The position numbers and the translations under genes were made by a program. Shown here piece by piece: positions 25,598 through 34,297 of a stretch of DNA of 64,000 nt. The notes below the pieces were generated by a model. It saw nothing but the letters and a program-made list of their open reading frames with translations. It was not told the DNA's origin and made no database searches. The DNA lies in contig JAUIDD010000002.1 in NCBI GenBank assembly GCA_030429175.1, forward strand, positions 62,001-126,000. Direction: 5' to 3'. This DNA comes from Gammaproteobacteria bacterium. GTDB taxonomy: Bacteria > Pseudomonadota > Gammaproteobacteria > Coxiellales > Coxiellaceae. How positions within the stretch are numbered: the stretch's first letter is position 1; every line of letters begins with the position of its first letter.

Positions 25598-26685
25598 TAG
25601 TGTACTCCTATGGTGAGGGTTTGCATTTGTTGCTTGTCTCTAAGCTCAGTTTGGTTGCTAATAATTTTAATATTAGAGAAGTTGGCTAATTGTTTAGTAA
25701 ATTGATTCAGATCTACTGTTGAACTTGCCGCAAGAGATAGTGTCATTTGTTGCTGATTGAATTGAATCTGATCTAAATCAATATTAGGAAACTGTATTTT
25801 AAGTTTGGCTACTGCGGTCAATAGCGTCACAAAAGCATGGTTAGCAAGTTGATATTGTTTGAGTGATTGGGTTAGTTTTGATTTAGGTTCAGAGACCGAA
25901 TTAGCATTAGGAAAAACACGTTGGTATGTTTGCAGTAGTTGTTTTTGCAAATGTGAATCTTGTTTATGATAATCGATAAATAAGGCTATGTGTCCGATAA
26001 AAAATATTGCAATCATGGCTGCAAAACTGACTTTACACCAATGCCATCCTGACCATTTTGACTGATATTGTTTACGTTGACGGAATTCATTTTGAATCAA
26101 ATTAAATGATAATCCTTTTAAATCAATTAAATTTGCAAATGATTTTTCTTCAAAATTAATTTGTTGGACACTTTCAGGTATAGATATCGTTGTTGCAAGT
26201 GCGTTAGAAAGTGTATATCCGCTATGATCTTTATGCAGCATCGTATCATGCTGACCTTTATATAATGTATTATTAGGTAAGCATAAAAAATCTGGTGTAA
26301 TTACTTGCGGATTAAGATTTGCATTGCGTAAATTTTTAATTAGCAATAGCCATTTTGCATGATCAATAACTGCAACAGTGCGCTGATTATTATTATTCGC
26401 ATCACCAATTATAAAGTGACAACTATCGATATTTTGCGCCAGTTGATCCTCAAGCATATGTGGCACGGCTTGCTGTAACTCTGCAGCTGACATTTTAGGT
26501 GGTGTGATCAAAAATAAATGTACCCATTGACCTGGCACAATCACGATTAATCTTTGTCCTGAAGTTGGCGTTATCTCTGATAGAGACAGTAAAGGTAATT
26601 CTAATTCAAGTAGTCCATCTGCATTAAACAGCATCGATGTGATCGTTAGGTCAAGGTTAAATTGTAGTGCTAGGGTTTGGGTCAT
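25597..26685 (-). CDS. gspL: Type II secretion system protein GspL
   Basis: 362 residues with an actin-like cytoplasmic domain (about 1-220), a membrane helix (about 227-247, MIAIFFIGHIALFIDY) and a short periplasmic domain. GspL recruits the GspE ATPase to the inner membrane and binds GspM. Overlaps gspM by one base and follows gspK after 14 bases. Confidence 0.9.
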   Translation of the reverse strand: MTQTLALQFNLDLTITSMLFNADGLLELELPLLSLSEITPTSGQRLIVIVPGQWVHLFLITPPKMSAAELQQAVPHMLEDQLAQNIDSCHFIIGDANNNNQRTVAVIDHAKWLLLIKNLRNANLNPQVITPDFLCLPNNTLYKGQHDTMLHKDHSGYTLSNALATTISIPESVQQINFEEKSFANLIDLKGLSFNLIQNEFRQRKQYQSKWSGWHWCKVSFAAMIAIFFIGHIALFIDYHKQDSHLQKQLLQTYQRVFPNANSVSEPKSKLTQSLKQYQLANHAFVTLLTAVAKLKIQFPNIDLDQIQFNQQQMTLSLAASSTVDLNQFTKQLANFSNIKIISNQTELRDKQQMQTLTIGVH

Positions 26686-26699
26686 TTATTTCTACTTTA

Positions 26700-27626
26700 T
26701 TAACTGAGCCAAACCGCATAAGCAATTGGGCGTTTAGTTTTAGGATCCGTGTATGTGGTGAGCAAGCTTTCCATCCGATTTTGCTGTTCCTTTGAGGTGG
26801 CGAGGCTTTGGAGCAAAAAATAACGACTCGACGTCGTGATTTGACTTGCTGCATTTAGCCCCAGTGGTGTCATGCAAGTCTTATTATAATCATCCAGATT
26901 TAAAAATACACCCTGTGATTGACGACACCCATATAGGGCTTTGGCTTGTGTCAGGGTAATATTAGGCGATAATGTTGCGAGTACGGGTGGTGTTGCGCTA
27001 TTAATATTAATTTTAGTGTCACCTGGTAATGTACTGATATAAGGCTTTAATGCAGTAAAAATTTGTGGGGTGATGCCCTCTACTAATAATAATTCAGAAA
27101 TATCAACCATCGGTCTATGACCTGCGCGATAAGGCGGTTTATGACGTGCATAAATTTGATCGGTAGTGTTTGGGTTTTCGCTCAGCCAATCACTAATATT
27201 GTGTGCAATATTCTCAGCATTTTGGAGGTTCAGTTGTGGCATGACAATTTGCAGTAAATGGATAAAGCGTGCCTGATTATTTCTAGATCTCAAAATATTA
27301 ATATTAAACTTTGCTTGTTCATCACTAATTTGTGCCATTAAAATAACATTATTAAATTTTTTGGGTTTAATTCGACGTGGCATCCTAAGATTAGGATTAT
27401 TGATGTTCGGGCTTAGCCAGGCAATGGTATAGTTTTCTAAATCTGCTTCTATTTGATCATTTACACCTAATAAATAGAGTTGCGCTTGATTTGAAAAGTT
27501 GTTCAATTGTGCTAGATGCACCATTAATCTAAATTTATAAATTACAGAAACAGCAATAATTGCCACAATAGCTGTTACAAATAATGCGGTTAAAAGAGCG
27601 CTGGCTTTTTGTTTGAGCTTAAGCAT
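26700..27626 (-). CDS. gspK: Type II secretion minor pseudopilin GspK
   Basis: 308 residues, the usual large size for GspK, which caps the pseudopilus tip. The N-terminus KLKQKASALLTALFVTAIVA matches the GspK prepilin segment, with Ala at the expected -1 cleavage position and no Glu5, as is normal for GspK. The SAM-like domain regions include NINSATPPVLATLSP. Overlaps gspJ by 8 bases. Confidence 0.92.
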   Translation of the reverse strand: MLKLKQKASALLTALFVTAIVAIIAVSVIYKFRLMVHLAQLNNFSNQAQLYLLGVNDQIEADLENYTIAWLSPNINNPNLRMPRRIKPKKFNNVILMAQISDEQAKFNINILRSRNNQARFIHLLQIVMPQLNLQNAENIAHNISDWLSENPNTTDQIYARHKPPYRAGHRPMVDISELLLVEGITPQIFTALKPYISTLPGDTKININSATPPVLATLSPNITLTQAKALYGCRQSQGVFLNLDDYNKTCMTPLGLNAASQITTSSRYFLLQSLATSKEQQNRMESLLTTYTDPKTKRPIAYAVWLS

Positions 27627-28206
27627 GCAAGATACCTCGGCTTAAGATCATAATCGTATTATCAATACGACCTTCATGCTCTAAATTAAATTGCACTTGT
27701 ATGGCTTTAGGCAGATTTGACTTTAGGGTATAAGTAATGGCAAAACTAGTCTCTTTAATCGGCCAACTATTTTTGCTTTGGTTTTGTTGATCAATAGCGG
27801 TAAGTTTACATTTGGTGATACCCTCGAGTAAATCTATTTTGCTGGGTTTAACCGCCAAAACGCGATCGAGTATCGGCCAGATATAACGATATAAATGACC
27901 ATTTTTAACCTGATAACGGATGTGTTGTAAATTAGATGCACGTAAAGTAAATTCTAATGTTTGATCTTGCAAAATAACTGCAGCAATGGTGCTGCCATCT
28001 ACATCTAAGATAGGACGATCAATAATATGGCTAATATCACGGCGTAATAAGGCTTCTGCGATTTCAATTTTTTGAATGCGGGTATTAGCTTTATCAGCAT
28101 GGCTGTTTGCATTGATTGCATTTTGCAGGCCAAATGCAATCAACACGCCTAAGATAGCGAAAATGAGTAAGGCGATTAAAATTTCAATTAAGGTAAAACC
28201 TTTCAT
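27619..28206 (-). CDS. gspJ: Type II secretion minor pseudopilin GspJ
   Basis: 195 residues with a short leader and canonical prepilin site KG|FTLIEILIALLIFA, then a beta-rich globular domain. Forms the tip complex with GspI and GspK. Overlaps gspI by 4 bases and gspK by 8. Confidence 0.93.
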   Translation of the reverse strand: MKGFTLIEILIALLIFAILGVLIAFGLQNAINANSHADKANTRIQKIEIAEALLRRDISHIIDRPILDVDGSTIAAVILQDQTLEFTLRASNLQHIRYQVKNGHLYRYIWPILDRVLAVKPSKIDLLEGITKCKLTAIDQQNQSKNSWPIKETSFAITYTLKSNLPKAIQVQFNLEHEGRIDNTIMILSRGILHA

Positions 28207-28574
28207 TTAATAAACCCAATTAAATGCTGATAGCGTTTGCCTTGTGCAGAAACGTCAATAACAATTCGTTTAAAGCCCGATTGATCAGCTGTTTTATCAT
28301 CAGATACGCGCCAATTCCATGATACACCTAAGATATTTTCTTTGCCTGTAGCTGGTTCACTAATTAAGCCCATTTTTAGTTTCGCAAATACATCCATGGC
28401 TACCCAATTGGCACTTAATGATGCACGTACTTTACTGCTGCTATTAATGTTTGTTTGTGTGGTTTGTAGTATTGCAATAAAAGCAATGGCTAATATCACC
28501 ATGGCTACCAATACTTCAATTAATGTAAAAGCCTTAGCTTTTTTCAAGGATGCTTTCTCCTGAACTATCGACAC
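28203..28574 (-). CDS. gspI: Type II secretion minor pseudopilin GspI
   Basis: 123 residues. The prepilin segment reads KKAKA|FTLIEVLVAMVILA, with Ala instead of Gly at -1 and a longer leader (14 residues). The start at 28574 lies 41 bases inside gspH; no other start in frame precedes the cleavage motif, so the overlap is real. Nucleates the pseudopilus tip with GspJ and GspK. Confidence 0.9.
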   Translation of the reverse strand: MSIVQEKASLKKAKAFTLIEVLVAMVILAIAFIAILQTTQTNINSSSKVRASLSANWVAMDVFAKLKMGLISEPATGKENILGVSWNWRVSDDKTADQSGFKRIVIDVSAQGKRYQHLIGFIK

Positions 28575-29004
28575 TGAGTAGATAGTTATTATCGTTTGGA
28601 AATGTTATTTGTACACGAAATGCCGTGACAATACCATTTGGATTAAACTGAATAGATTTTTTTTGCGTGCTCACTTTAACTTTTGTGCCAGATGCGAATA
28701 ACTGTGGTTGAGATAGTGTATCGTTACTAAGATCGCGCCACACTTGTTGATGATGTTTGAGGTCATACCAGGCACGTTGATAACGATAGCCACGATTGTT
28801 AATCGTCAATTGTAGGGTATTAGGCATTAAGATTGCTTGTGCAAGGGCGGCAGCAATGCTCGATTGCAATTGGGCAACTTGCGCTTGTTGTTCGCGACTT
28901 TTACCAAAATCTCCAAAGCTCATGACTGCAATGGTTAGAATAATAGAGACAATAACGAGTACGACTAGGACTTCGATTAGGGTAAAGCCATTTCGTTTAA
29001 ACAC
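28534..29004 (-). CDS. gspH: Type II secretion minor pseudopilin GspH
   Basis: 156 residues, prepilin site RNG|FTLIEVLVVLVIVS, followed by a globular domain typical of GspH/FimT. Links the tip complex to the GspG shaft. It starts 2 bases after the gspG stop and overlaps gspI by 41 bases. Confidence 0.92.
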   Translation of the reverse strand: MFKRNGFTLIEVLVVLVIVSIILTIAVMSFGDFGKSREQQAQVAQLQSSIAAALAQAILMPNTLQLTINNRGYRYQRAWYDLKHHQQVWRDLSNDTLSQPQLFASGTKVKVSTQKKSIQFNPNGIVTAFRVQITFPNDNNYLLSVDSSGESILEKS

Positions 29005-29006
29005 GG

Positions 29007-29426
29007 TTATTTATCTTTCCAGTTGCCAATTATCGGTTTCTTGCCGTCTTTTTCAGGTCCATAAGTATAAATATCAATAGCACTATGATCGCCAGGATTT
29101 TTATAGTGATATGCGTTACCCCAAGGATCTTTAGGTATACCACCTTTTAAGTAAGGTCCGTTCCAATCGATTGGTATTGGATCACCACTGGGTTTGGTAA
29201 GCAGTGCATTAATGCCTTGTTCGGTTGAAGGGTAATTACCATTATCGAGTTTATAGAGTTCTAGTGCATTTTCTATCGATAAAATATCTTGTTTTACCGC
29301 CACCTGACGTGCTTGGTCGGGGCGTGATAAAACTTGAGGTACGATAATTGCGGCAAGAATTGCAAGAATAACGACAACAACCATTACTTCAATTAACGTA
29401 AATGCATTGTTATAATATTTTTTCAT
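29007..29426 (-). CDS. gspG: Type II secretion major pseudopilin GspG
   Basis: 139 residues. The hydrophobic segment FTLIEVMVVVVILAILA and the GspG-specific ending region (DNGNYPSTEQGINALLTKP, GPYLKGGIPKDPWGN) identify the pseudopilus shaft subunit, including the calcium-loop area near DPWGNAYHY. The residue before the cleavage site is Ala (NNA|FTLIE) rather than the near-universal Gly. AAGGAG lies upstream of the start at 29426. 17 bases separate it from gspF. Confidence 0.96.
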   Translation of the reverse strand: MKKYYNNAFTLIEVMVVVVILAILAAIIVPQVLSRPDQARQVAVKQDILSIENALELYKLDNGNYPSTEQGINALLTKPSGDPIPIDWNGPYLKGGIPKDPWGNAYHYKNPGDHSAIDIYTYGPEKDGKKPIIGNWKDK

Positions 29427-29443
29427 ATACGAACTCCTTCAAA

Positions 29444-30664
29444 TTAGCCGGTAAATTGATTCATTTGGAATATCGGTAGCATAATCGCTAGCACGATAAA
29501 TAACACAACAGCTCCCATAATAATAATCAGTATCGGCTCGAATACGGTCAGTAAGCTTTCGATAAGATTGTTAACATCATCTTCTTGGGCATCGGTAGCG
29601 CGTTCAAGCATCACTTCTAGACTACCACTGTTCTCACCGCTTGCAACCAAATGCACAAACATCGGCGCAAAATAGCGTGTTTCCTTAAGCGCACTGTGGA
29701 TGTTGCTGCCTTCCCGTACTCTTTCGATTGCATGTAAAGTGGCTTCTTTCATTGGTAGTGGTGTAATCATCTCAGCACTTGCTTGCATTGCTTCGAGTAC
29801 CGGCACACTGGCGGCGGTCAAAATACCAAATGTGCGCCCAAAGCGTGCTTCATTAATAGTACGTTGTGTTTTGCCAAGCAATGGCAGTTTGGCGATAAAG
29901 CTATCATATACGTAGCGAAATTGATATGATTTAAGCCCACGCTGTAAACACACACTTAAAATCACAATGCCTAATAAACAATACCAGCCATAATGAAAAA
30001 AGAATTGGCTAATGCTAATTAGTATTTTGGTGGATAAAGGCAGTGCAATGTTAACTTGGGTAAAAGTAATAATGATTTTAGGCACCACATAAACTAATAA
30101 AAAAATCACGATAATTATTGATACTATGGTCATCATCAGTGGATAAAGTAAAGCTTGTTTTATTTTGCGCTTTAGTTTTTGTTGACGTTCAATATGATCG
30201 GCAAGCTTTTTAAGGATAAGGTCAAGTTTGCCAGATTTTTCTCCACTCGCAACGGTCGTGCGATAGATTTTTGGAAATGCATTTGGAAAAGCATTTAAAC
30301 TATCAGCAAGCGAATGTCCCTCTAAGACACGCGCACGTACGCCTAAAATAATACTTTTGACAAGGTGTTTTTCAGTTTGCTCTGCCACGGCAGTAAGCAT
30401 TTCATCGATGGGAATGCCGGCTGAAAGTAGTGTTGCCATCTGGTGTGTTAGCAATGTGAGTTGCTTAGTTGATAAGCGTTGGCGTTTAAACCCAAATGGC
30501 ATTGAGTGCTTTGTTTTAGCTTGTTGCATCACACTAGCGATGTTGAGTGGGATCAGCGCTTTATCACGTAACAGCTGACGCACTTGACGTTCGCTATCGG
30601 CTTCGAGTACGCCTTTATGTTTTTTACCATTCTGATCGATAGCTGTGTATTGAAATGCGCTCAC
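29444..30664 (-). CDS. gspF: Type II secretion inner-membrane platform protein GspF
   Basis: 406 residues with two T2SSF domains (about 70-195 and 270-395) and three membrane helices (about 175-200, 225-245, 375-398). Residues such as GIPIDEMLTAVAEQ and VASGENSGSLEVMLERATD are typical. Couples GspE ATPase to pseudopilus assembly. Its start overlaps the gspE stop by 4 bases. Confidence 0.95.
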   Translation of the reverse strand: MSAFQYTAIDQNGKKHKGVLEADSERQVRQLLRDKALIPLNIASVMQQAKTKHSMPFGFKRQRLSTKQLTLLTHQMATLLSAGIPIDEMLTAVAEQTEKHLVKSIILGVRARVLEGHSLADSLNAFPNAFPKIYRTTVASGEKSGKLDLILKKLADHIERQQKLKRKIKQALLYPLMMTIVSIIIVIFLLVYVVPKIIITFTQVNIALPLSTKILISISQFFFHYGWYCLLGIVILSVCLQRGLKSYQFRYVYDSFIAKLPLLGKTQRTINEARFGRTFGILTAASVPVLEAMQASAEMITPLPMKEATLHAIERVREGSNIHSALKETRYFAPMFVHLVASGENSGSLEVMLERATDAQEDDVNNLIESLLTVFEPILIIIMGAVVLFIVLAIMLPIFQMNQFTG

Positions 30665-32115
30665 GTGACTCTTAGAACCTCTTCGATGGTGGTTGATCCC
30701 TCTAATACTTTTTCAAAACCACGTTGGCGAATGCTTGGCGAAAATCGTCGTACATAGTTCAGCATTGCATTTTCACTGGCATTATCATGAATGTCTTTGC
30801 GTAATGTGTCATTGATCTCGATAATTTCATAAATACCGTTACGGCCGATATAGCCTGTATGCGTGCATTTCTCACAACCAACAGCATTGTAAATAGTGAC
30901 GTCAGTGGTATCGAGTGCAAGCAATTCGCGTTCTTTTTCATCGATGGTTCTAGCGAGTTTGCAGTGTGGACAGAGTAATCGCACCAATCGTTGCGCTAAA
31001 ACACCGATAATAGTTGATGATAATAAAAAAGGTTCTGCACCCATATCACGCAAACGTGTGACTGCACCAATCGCGTTATTGGTATGTAAGGTTGATAATA
31101 CTAAATGGCCAGTTAAACTTGCTTGGATCGACATTTCTACGGTTTCCATATCACGAATTTCGCCGACCATAACGATATCAGGATCTTGACGTAAAATAGC
31201 ACGCAGGCCGCGTGCGAATGTCATATCGACTTTAGTATTTACTTGGGTTTGGCCGATACCAGGTAAGTAGTATTCGATCGGATCTTCAACAGTGAGAATA
31301 TTACGTTCACTGTTATTTAGTTGTGTGAGTACCGCATAAAGCGTTGTGGTTTTACCGGAGCCAGTGGGACCTGTGACTAAAATAATACCATGTGGTGCGC
31401 TAATCAATCGTATCATTTTGCTATAGTCTTCATCACACATGCCAAGTTTTTTTAAATCAAGTGGGGCACTTTGTTTATCAAGTAAACGCAGTACGATCCG
31501 TTCACCATAATAAGTTGGAATAGTTGATACACGAATGTCTACTGCACGACCAGCAATTCGAATAGAAATACGTCCATCTTGTGGCAAACGTTTTTCGGCA
31601 ATATCTAATTTTGCCAGCACTTTGATGCGCGAGGTAATTAACGGTGCCAGTACACGTGGTGGATTTAATACTTCATGTAAAATACCATCAACACGAAAGC
31701 GCACGATCAGACGCTCTTCAAATGTTTCAAAGTGGATATCGGATGCATTCATTTTTAATGCTTGAGTGAATAAAGCATTTATTAATTTGATAATAGGCGC
31801 GTCATCATCAGACTCGAGTAAGTCTTTTGTTTTGGGCATGGCATCAATCATCGCTTTTAAATCGATGTTGTCTTCAAGTCCACTAATTGCTTCAAGTGCA
31901 GCATTATTATTCTCATAGCATTTTGTTAGTAGTGCTTCAAAAGCTTGATGATCGACAGCAGTTAATGTAATTGGTTGTGCTAAGATACGATTTAGCTCAA
32001 TCAAGGTGTCGTTACTCATATCCTTTCTATGTGCAATATGACACGCTTGCTCATTGATATCGGTAATCACTACGCCATGCTGTTTAGCAAAACCAAAGGC
32101 AAGACGCTTAACCAT
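30661..32115 (-). CDS. gspE: Type II secretion ATPase GspE
   Basis: 484 residues. N1E-like domain is followed by the ATPase core: Walker A GPTGSGKTTT, Asp box DIHFETFEERL, Walker B LRQDPDIVMVGEIRD and the His box STLHTNNA. The tetra-Cys zinc motif (CPHC near residue 390 and CEKC about 30 residues later) is present, as in GspE rather than archaeal relatives. Cytoplasmic hexamer powering the pseudopilus. It overlaps gspD by 8 bases and gspF by 4. Confidence 0.96.
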   Translation of the reverse strand: MVKRLAFGFAKQHGVVITDINEQACHIAHRKDMSNDTLIELNRILAQPITLTAVDHQAFEALLTKCYENNNAALEAISGLEDNIDLKAMIDAMPKTKDLLESDDDAPIIKLINALFTQALKMNASDIHFETFEERLIVRFRVDGILHEVLNPPRVLAPLITSRIKVLAKLDIAEKRLPQDGRISIRIAGRAVDIRVSTIPTYYGERIVLRLLDKQSAPLDLKKLGMCDEDYSKMIRLISAPHGIILVTGPTGSGKTTTLYAVLTQLNNSERNILTVEDPIEYYLPGIGQTQVNTKVDMTFARGLRAILRQDPDIVMVGEIRDMETVEMSIQASLTGHLVLSTLHTNNAIGAVTRLRDMGAEPFLLSSTIIGVLAQRLVRLLCPHCKLARTIDEKERELLALDTTDVTIYNAVGCEKCTHTGYIGRNGIYEIIEINDTLRKDIHDNASENAMLNYVRRFSPSIRQRGFEKVLEGSTTIEEVLRVT

Positions 32116-34096
32116 GGCGACGTCTCTTGCCTAGGTATGTGTCAGTAGGTGCAGGAAGGCCTACTGTGGGCCGGGTTGGATATTGGGTTGGGTTTGGTAA
32201 TATGGGGACATCATCACCATTTTTTATCGAGTTTTCGCCTGCACGTGCAGCCAGTTCTTCACGACGGATGCGATGATAGCGTGTCATCGTTTCTTTACGA
32301 CGTCTATAATCACTATTTAAAATGATCGGTTTTAGGAATACCATTAAATCTTTTTTCTCGATATGGTGATTGGTATATTTGAAGAGATTGCCAATCAATG
32401 GGATGCTGCCAAGAATAGGGATTTTACTATCATTCTTTAAGGCTTGATGATCAATAAGCCCACCTAAAACTAAGATGTCACCACTTTTAACCATTACATT
32501 AGTGGTAATCTTACTGGTGTCGATAGTGGGGTTGTCATTAGCAACTGTCGATGCCGTATTGGTTTGTGACAATGAATCATCTTTTTGTTCGATCTTCATA
32601 CGTAGCATACGATTTGGGCTGATTTGTGGTGTCACGGTTAATGACAATGCAACATCTTTGCGTTCGATTGTATTAAAGGGTACACCAAGGTTTTGATCGC
32701 CATTCGTATTGATGGCATTACTGTTATCATATTCGCGATTGACAATACCTACATTCTTACCATCTGAAATAGTTGCTTTTTGGCCGTTGAGTACAACGAT
32801 TGAAGGTGTTGATAAAATGTCGCTTGAGCCACGGCTTTGTAGTGCATGAATCAGTGCTTGTAAGCTACCATCTGCAATAAAGCCAACACCATGAGAATTC
32901 ACTTTTAGAGCAAAGCTATTAGCACCGGTCACTTGATGCGGTGTGATATCACGCTGAACTGCTGTAGATTCTGCATCACCATTAACTGTCCCCCAAACGA
33001 TACCAAGTTGTTTGAGTAAGCTTTCATCCATTTTAACAATAATTGCTTCGACGAGTACTTGTTGTGGTTTGGTGTCGAGGCGCCTAACGATAGACTCGAC
33101 TTCTTGCATCAAATTACGTGGTGCATGTACGATTAAAGCGTTATCGTTATCTGGTTCTGCTTGTACTGAAACATCACTTTTGGTAATGGTGGCGCCTTTT
33201 TTAGATTCGGTTTGGCCTTGTACGACCTTATTTAAAATGGGTGCGAGTTTTTTAGCGCTTAAGTAATTTAAGAACAGGACTTTAGCTAAATTATTATCGG
33301 TTTTGGCGCGATGATCCATTTGGCTGATTAAGGCCTTCATGGTACTGATATTATTAAGATTACCACTGATTAAAATACTATTACTCAGTGTGTCAGCTGC
33401 AACAGATATATTAGGTGTGCGCCCGATAGCACGATCGCTAGCTTCGAGTTTATTAATCACATCAACCACATTTTCCGCATTTGCATTTTGTAAAGAGACG
33501 ATAGCTGTTTGGTTGGTGGTCTTGCTATCCATATCTTGAATGATGCCTTCGAGGTGTTTGATGTTAGCAGCAGTGCTCGCCAAGATGAGTGAATTAGCAG
33601 GTGCATAAGCAGTGACATTGCTCCATTGTGGCATCAGTGGACGTAGTACCGGAATTAATTGTGTTGCAGAAACATTATTAACTGGGATAACACGCACAAC
33701 TAAAGAGTCGCCACTGCCGGGATGTTGGCGTGTGGCAAATGTGCTGTTGATACTGTTGGCATCGACCGACGGAACGATTTTGGTCACGCCATCGCTTTGT
33801 ACTGCGACAAAGTTCAAAATTTGTAGCATTGAGAGGAAAGCATTGTAGAGTTCATCACTCGACATGGGTTTGTGAGAAATAAAAGTGACTTTACCCTGGA
33901 CACGTGGGTCAACGATAAAATTTTTGCCCGTCATCATCGACACGGTTTGGATAATGGCGCGGATATCGGCATCTTTAAGGTTCCAAACTTGCTGAGACAT
34001 GTTGGCTTCTGGTGCAGGTGTGGGTGGTAATGCAGAGGCCGAGATGCCAAAGGCGATCGCCATAAAGGTTAAAAAATAAACAATTTTTTTCAGCAT
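32108..34096 (-). CDS. gspD: Type II secretion secretin GspD
   Basis: 662 residues with signal peptide (cleaved near ISASA). N0 domain about 40-110, three N1-N3 KH-like domains to about 380, and the secretin barrel region about 390-600 with SILSTPSIVVLNGQKA and MVKSGDILVLGGLID. Forms the outer-membrane gate. First gene of the D-E-F-G-H-I-J-K-L-M operon; its start faces the divergent fusion-protein gene at 34298. No pilotin gene is visible. Confidence 0.96.
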   Translation of the reverse strand: MLKKIVYFLTFMAIAFGISASALPPTPAPEANMSQQVWNLKDADIRAIIQTVSMMTGKNFIVDPRVQGKVTFISHKPMSSDELYNAFLSMLQILNFVAVQSDGVTKIVPSVDANSINSTFATRQHPGSGDSLVVRVIPVNNVSATQLIPVLRPLMPQWSNVTAYAPANSLILASTAANIKHLEGIIQDMDSKTTNQTAIVSLQNANAENVVDVINKLEASDRAIGRTPNISVAADTLSNSILISGNLNNISTMKALISQMDHRAKTDNNLAKVLFLNYLSAKKLAPILNKVVQGQTESKKGATITKSDVSVQAEPDNDNALIVHAPRNLMQEVESIVRRLDTKPQQVLVEAIIVKMDESLLKQLGIVWGTVNGDAESTAVQRDITPHQVTGANSFALKVNSHGVGFIADGSLQALIHALQSRGSSDILSTPSIVVLNGQKATISDGKNVGIVNREYDNSNAINTNGDQNLGVPFNTIERKDVALSLTVTPQISPNRMLRMKIEQKDDSLSQTNTASTVANDNPTIDTSKITTNVMVKSGDILVLGGLIDHQALKNDSKIPILGSIPLIGNLFKYTNHHIEKKDLMVFLKPIILNSDYRRRKETMTRYHRIRREELAARAGENSIKNGDDVPILPNPTQYPTRPTVGLPAPTDTYLGKRRRHG

Positions 34097-34297
34097 AAGC
34101 GCAGATACTCTGCTATATCATTGAAACTGGTTAATTTTAGCATAAATGGGTAGTGCTAGGTAGTTGATTTTTGCTCAGTTTGTGTGGACGAACATGCTAA
34201 CATCTTAAAGAATAAAATAAATGTGCCTAATTTAATATTTACATAATGTTCAGTTAGTAAGATCACACAAGAACAATAAATAGACAATAGGGCTAGT

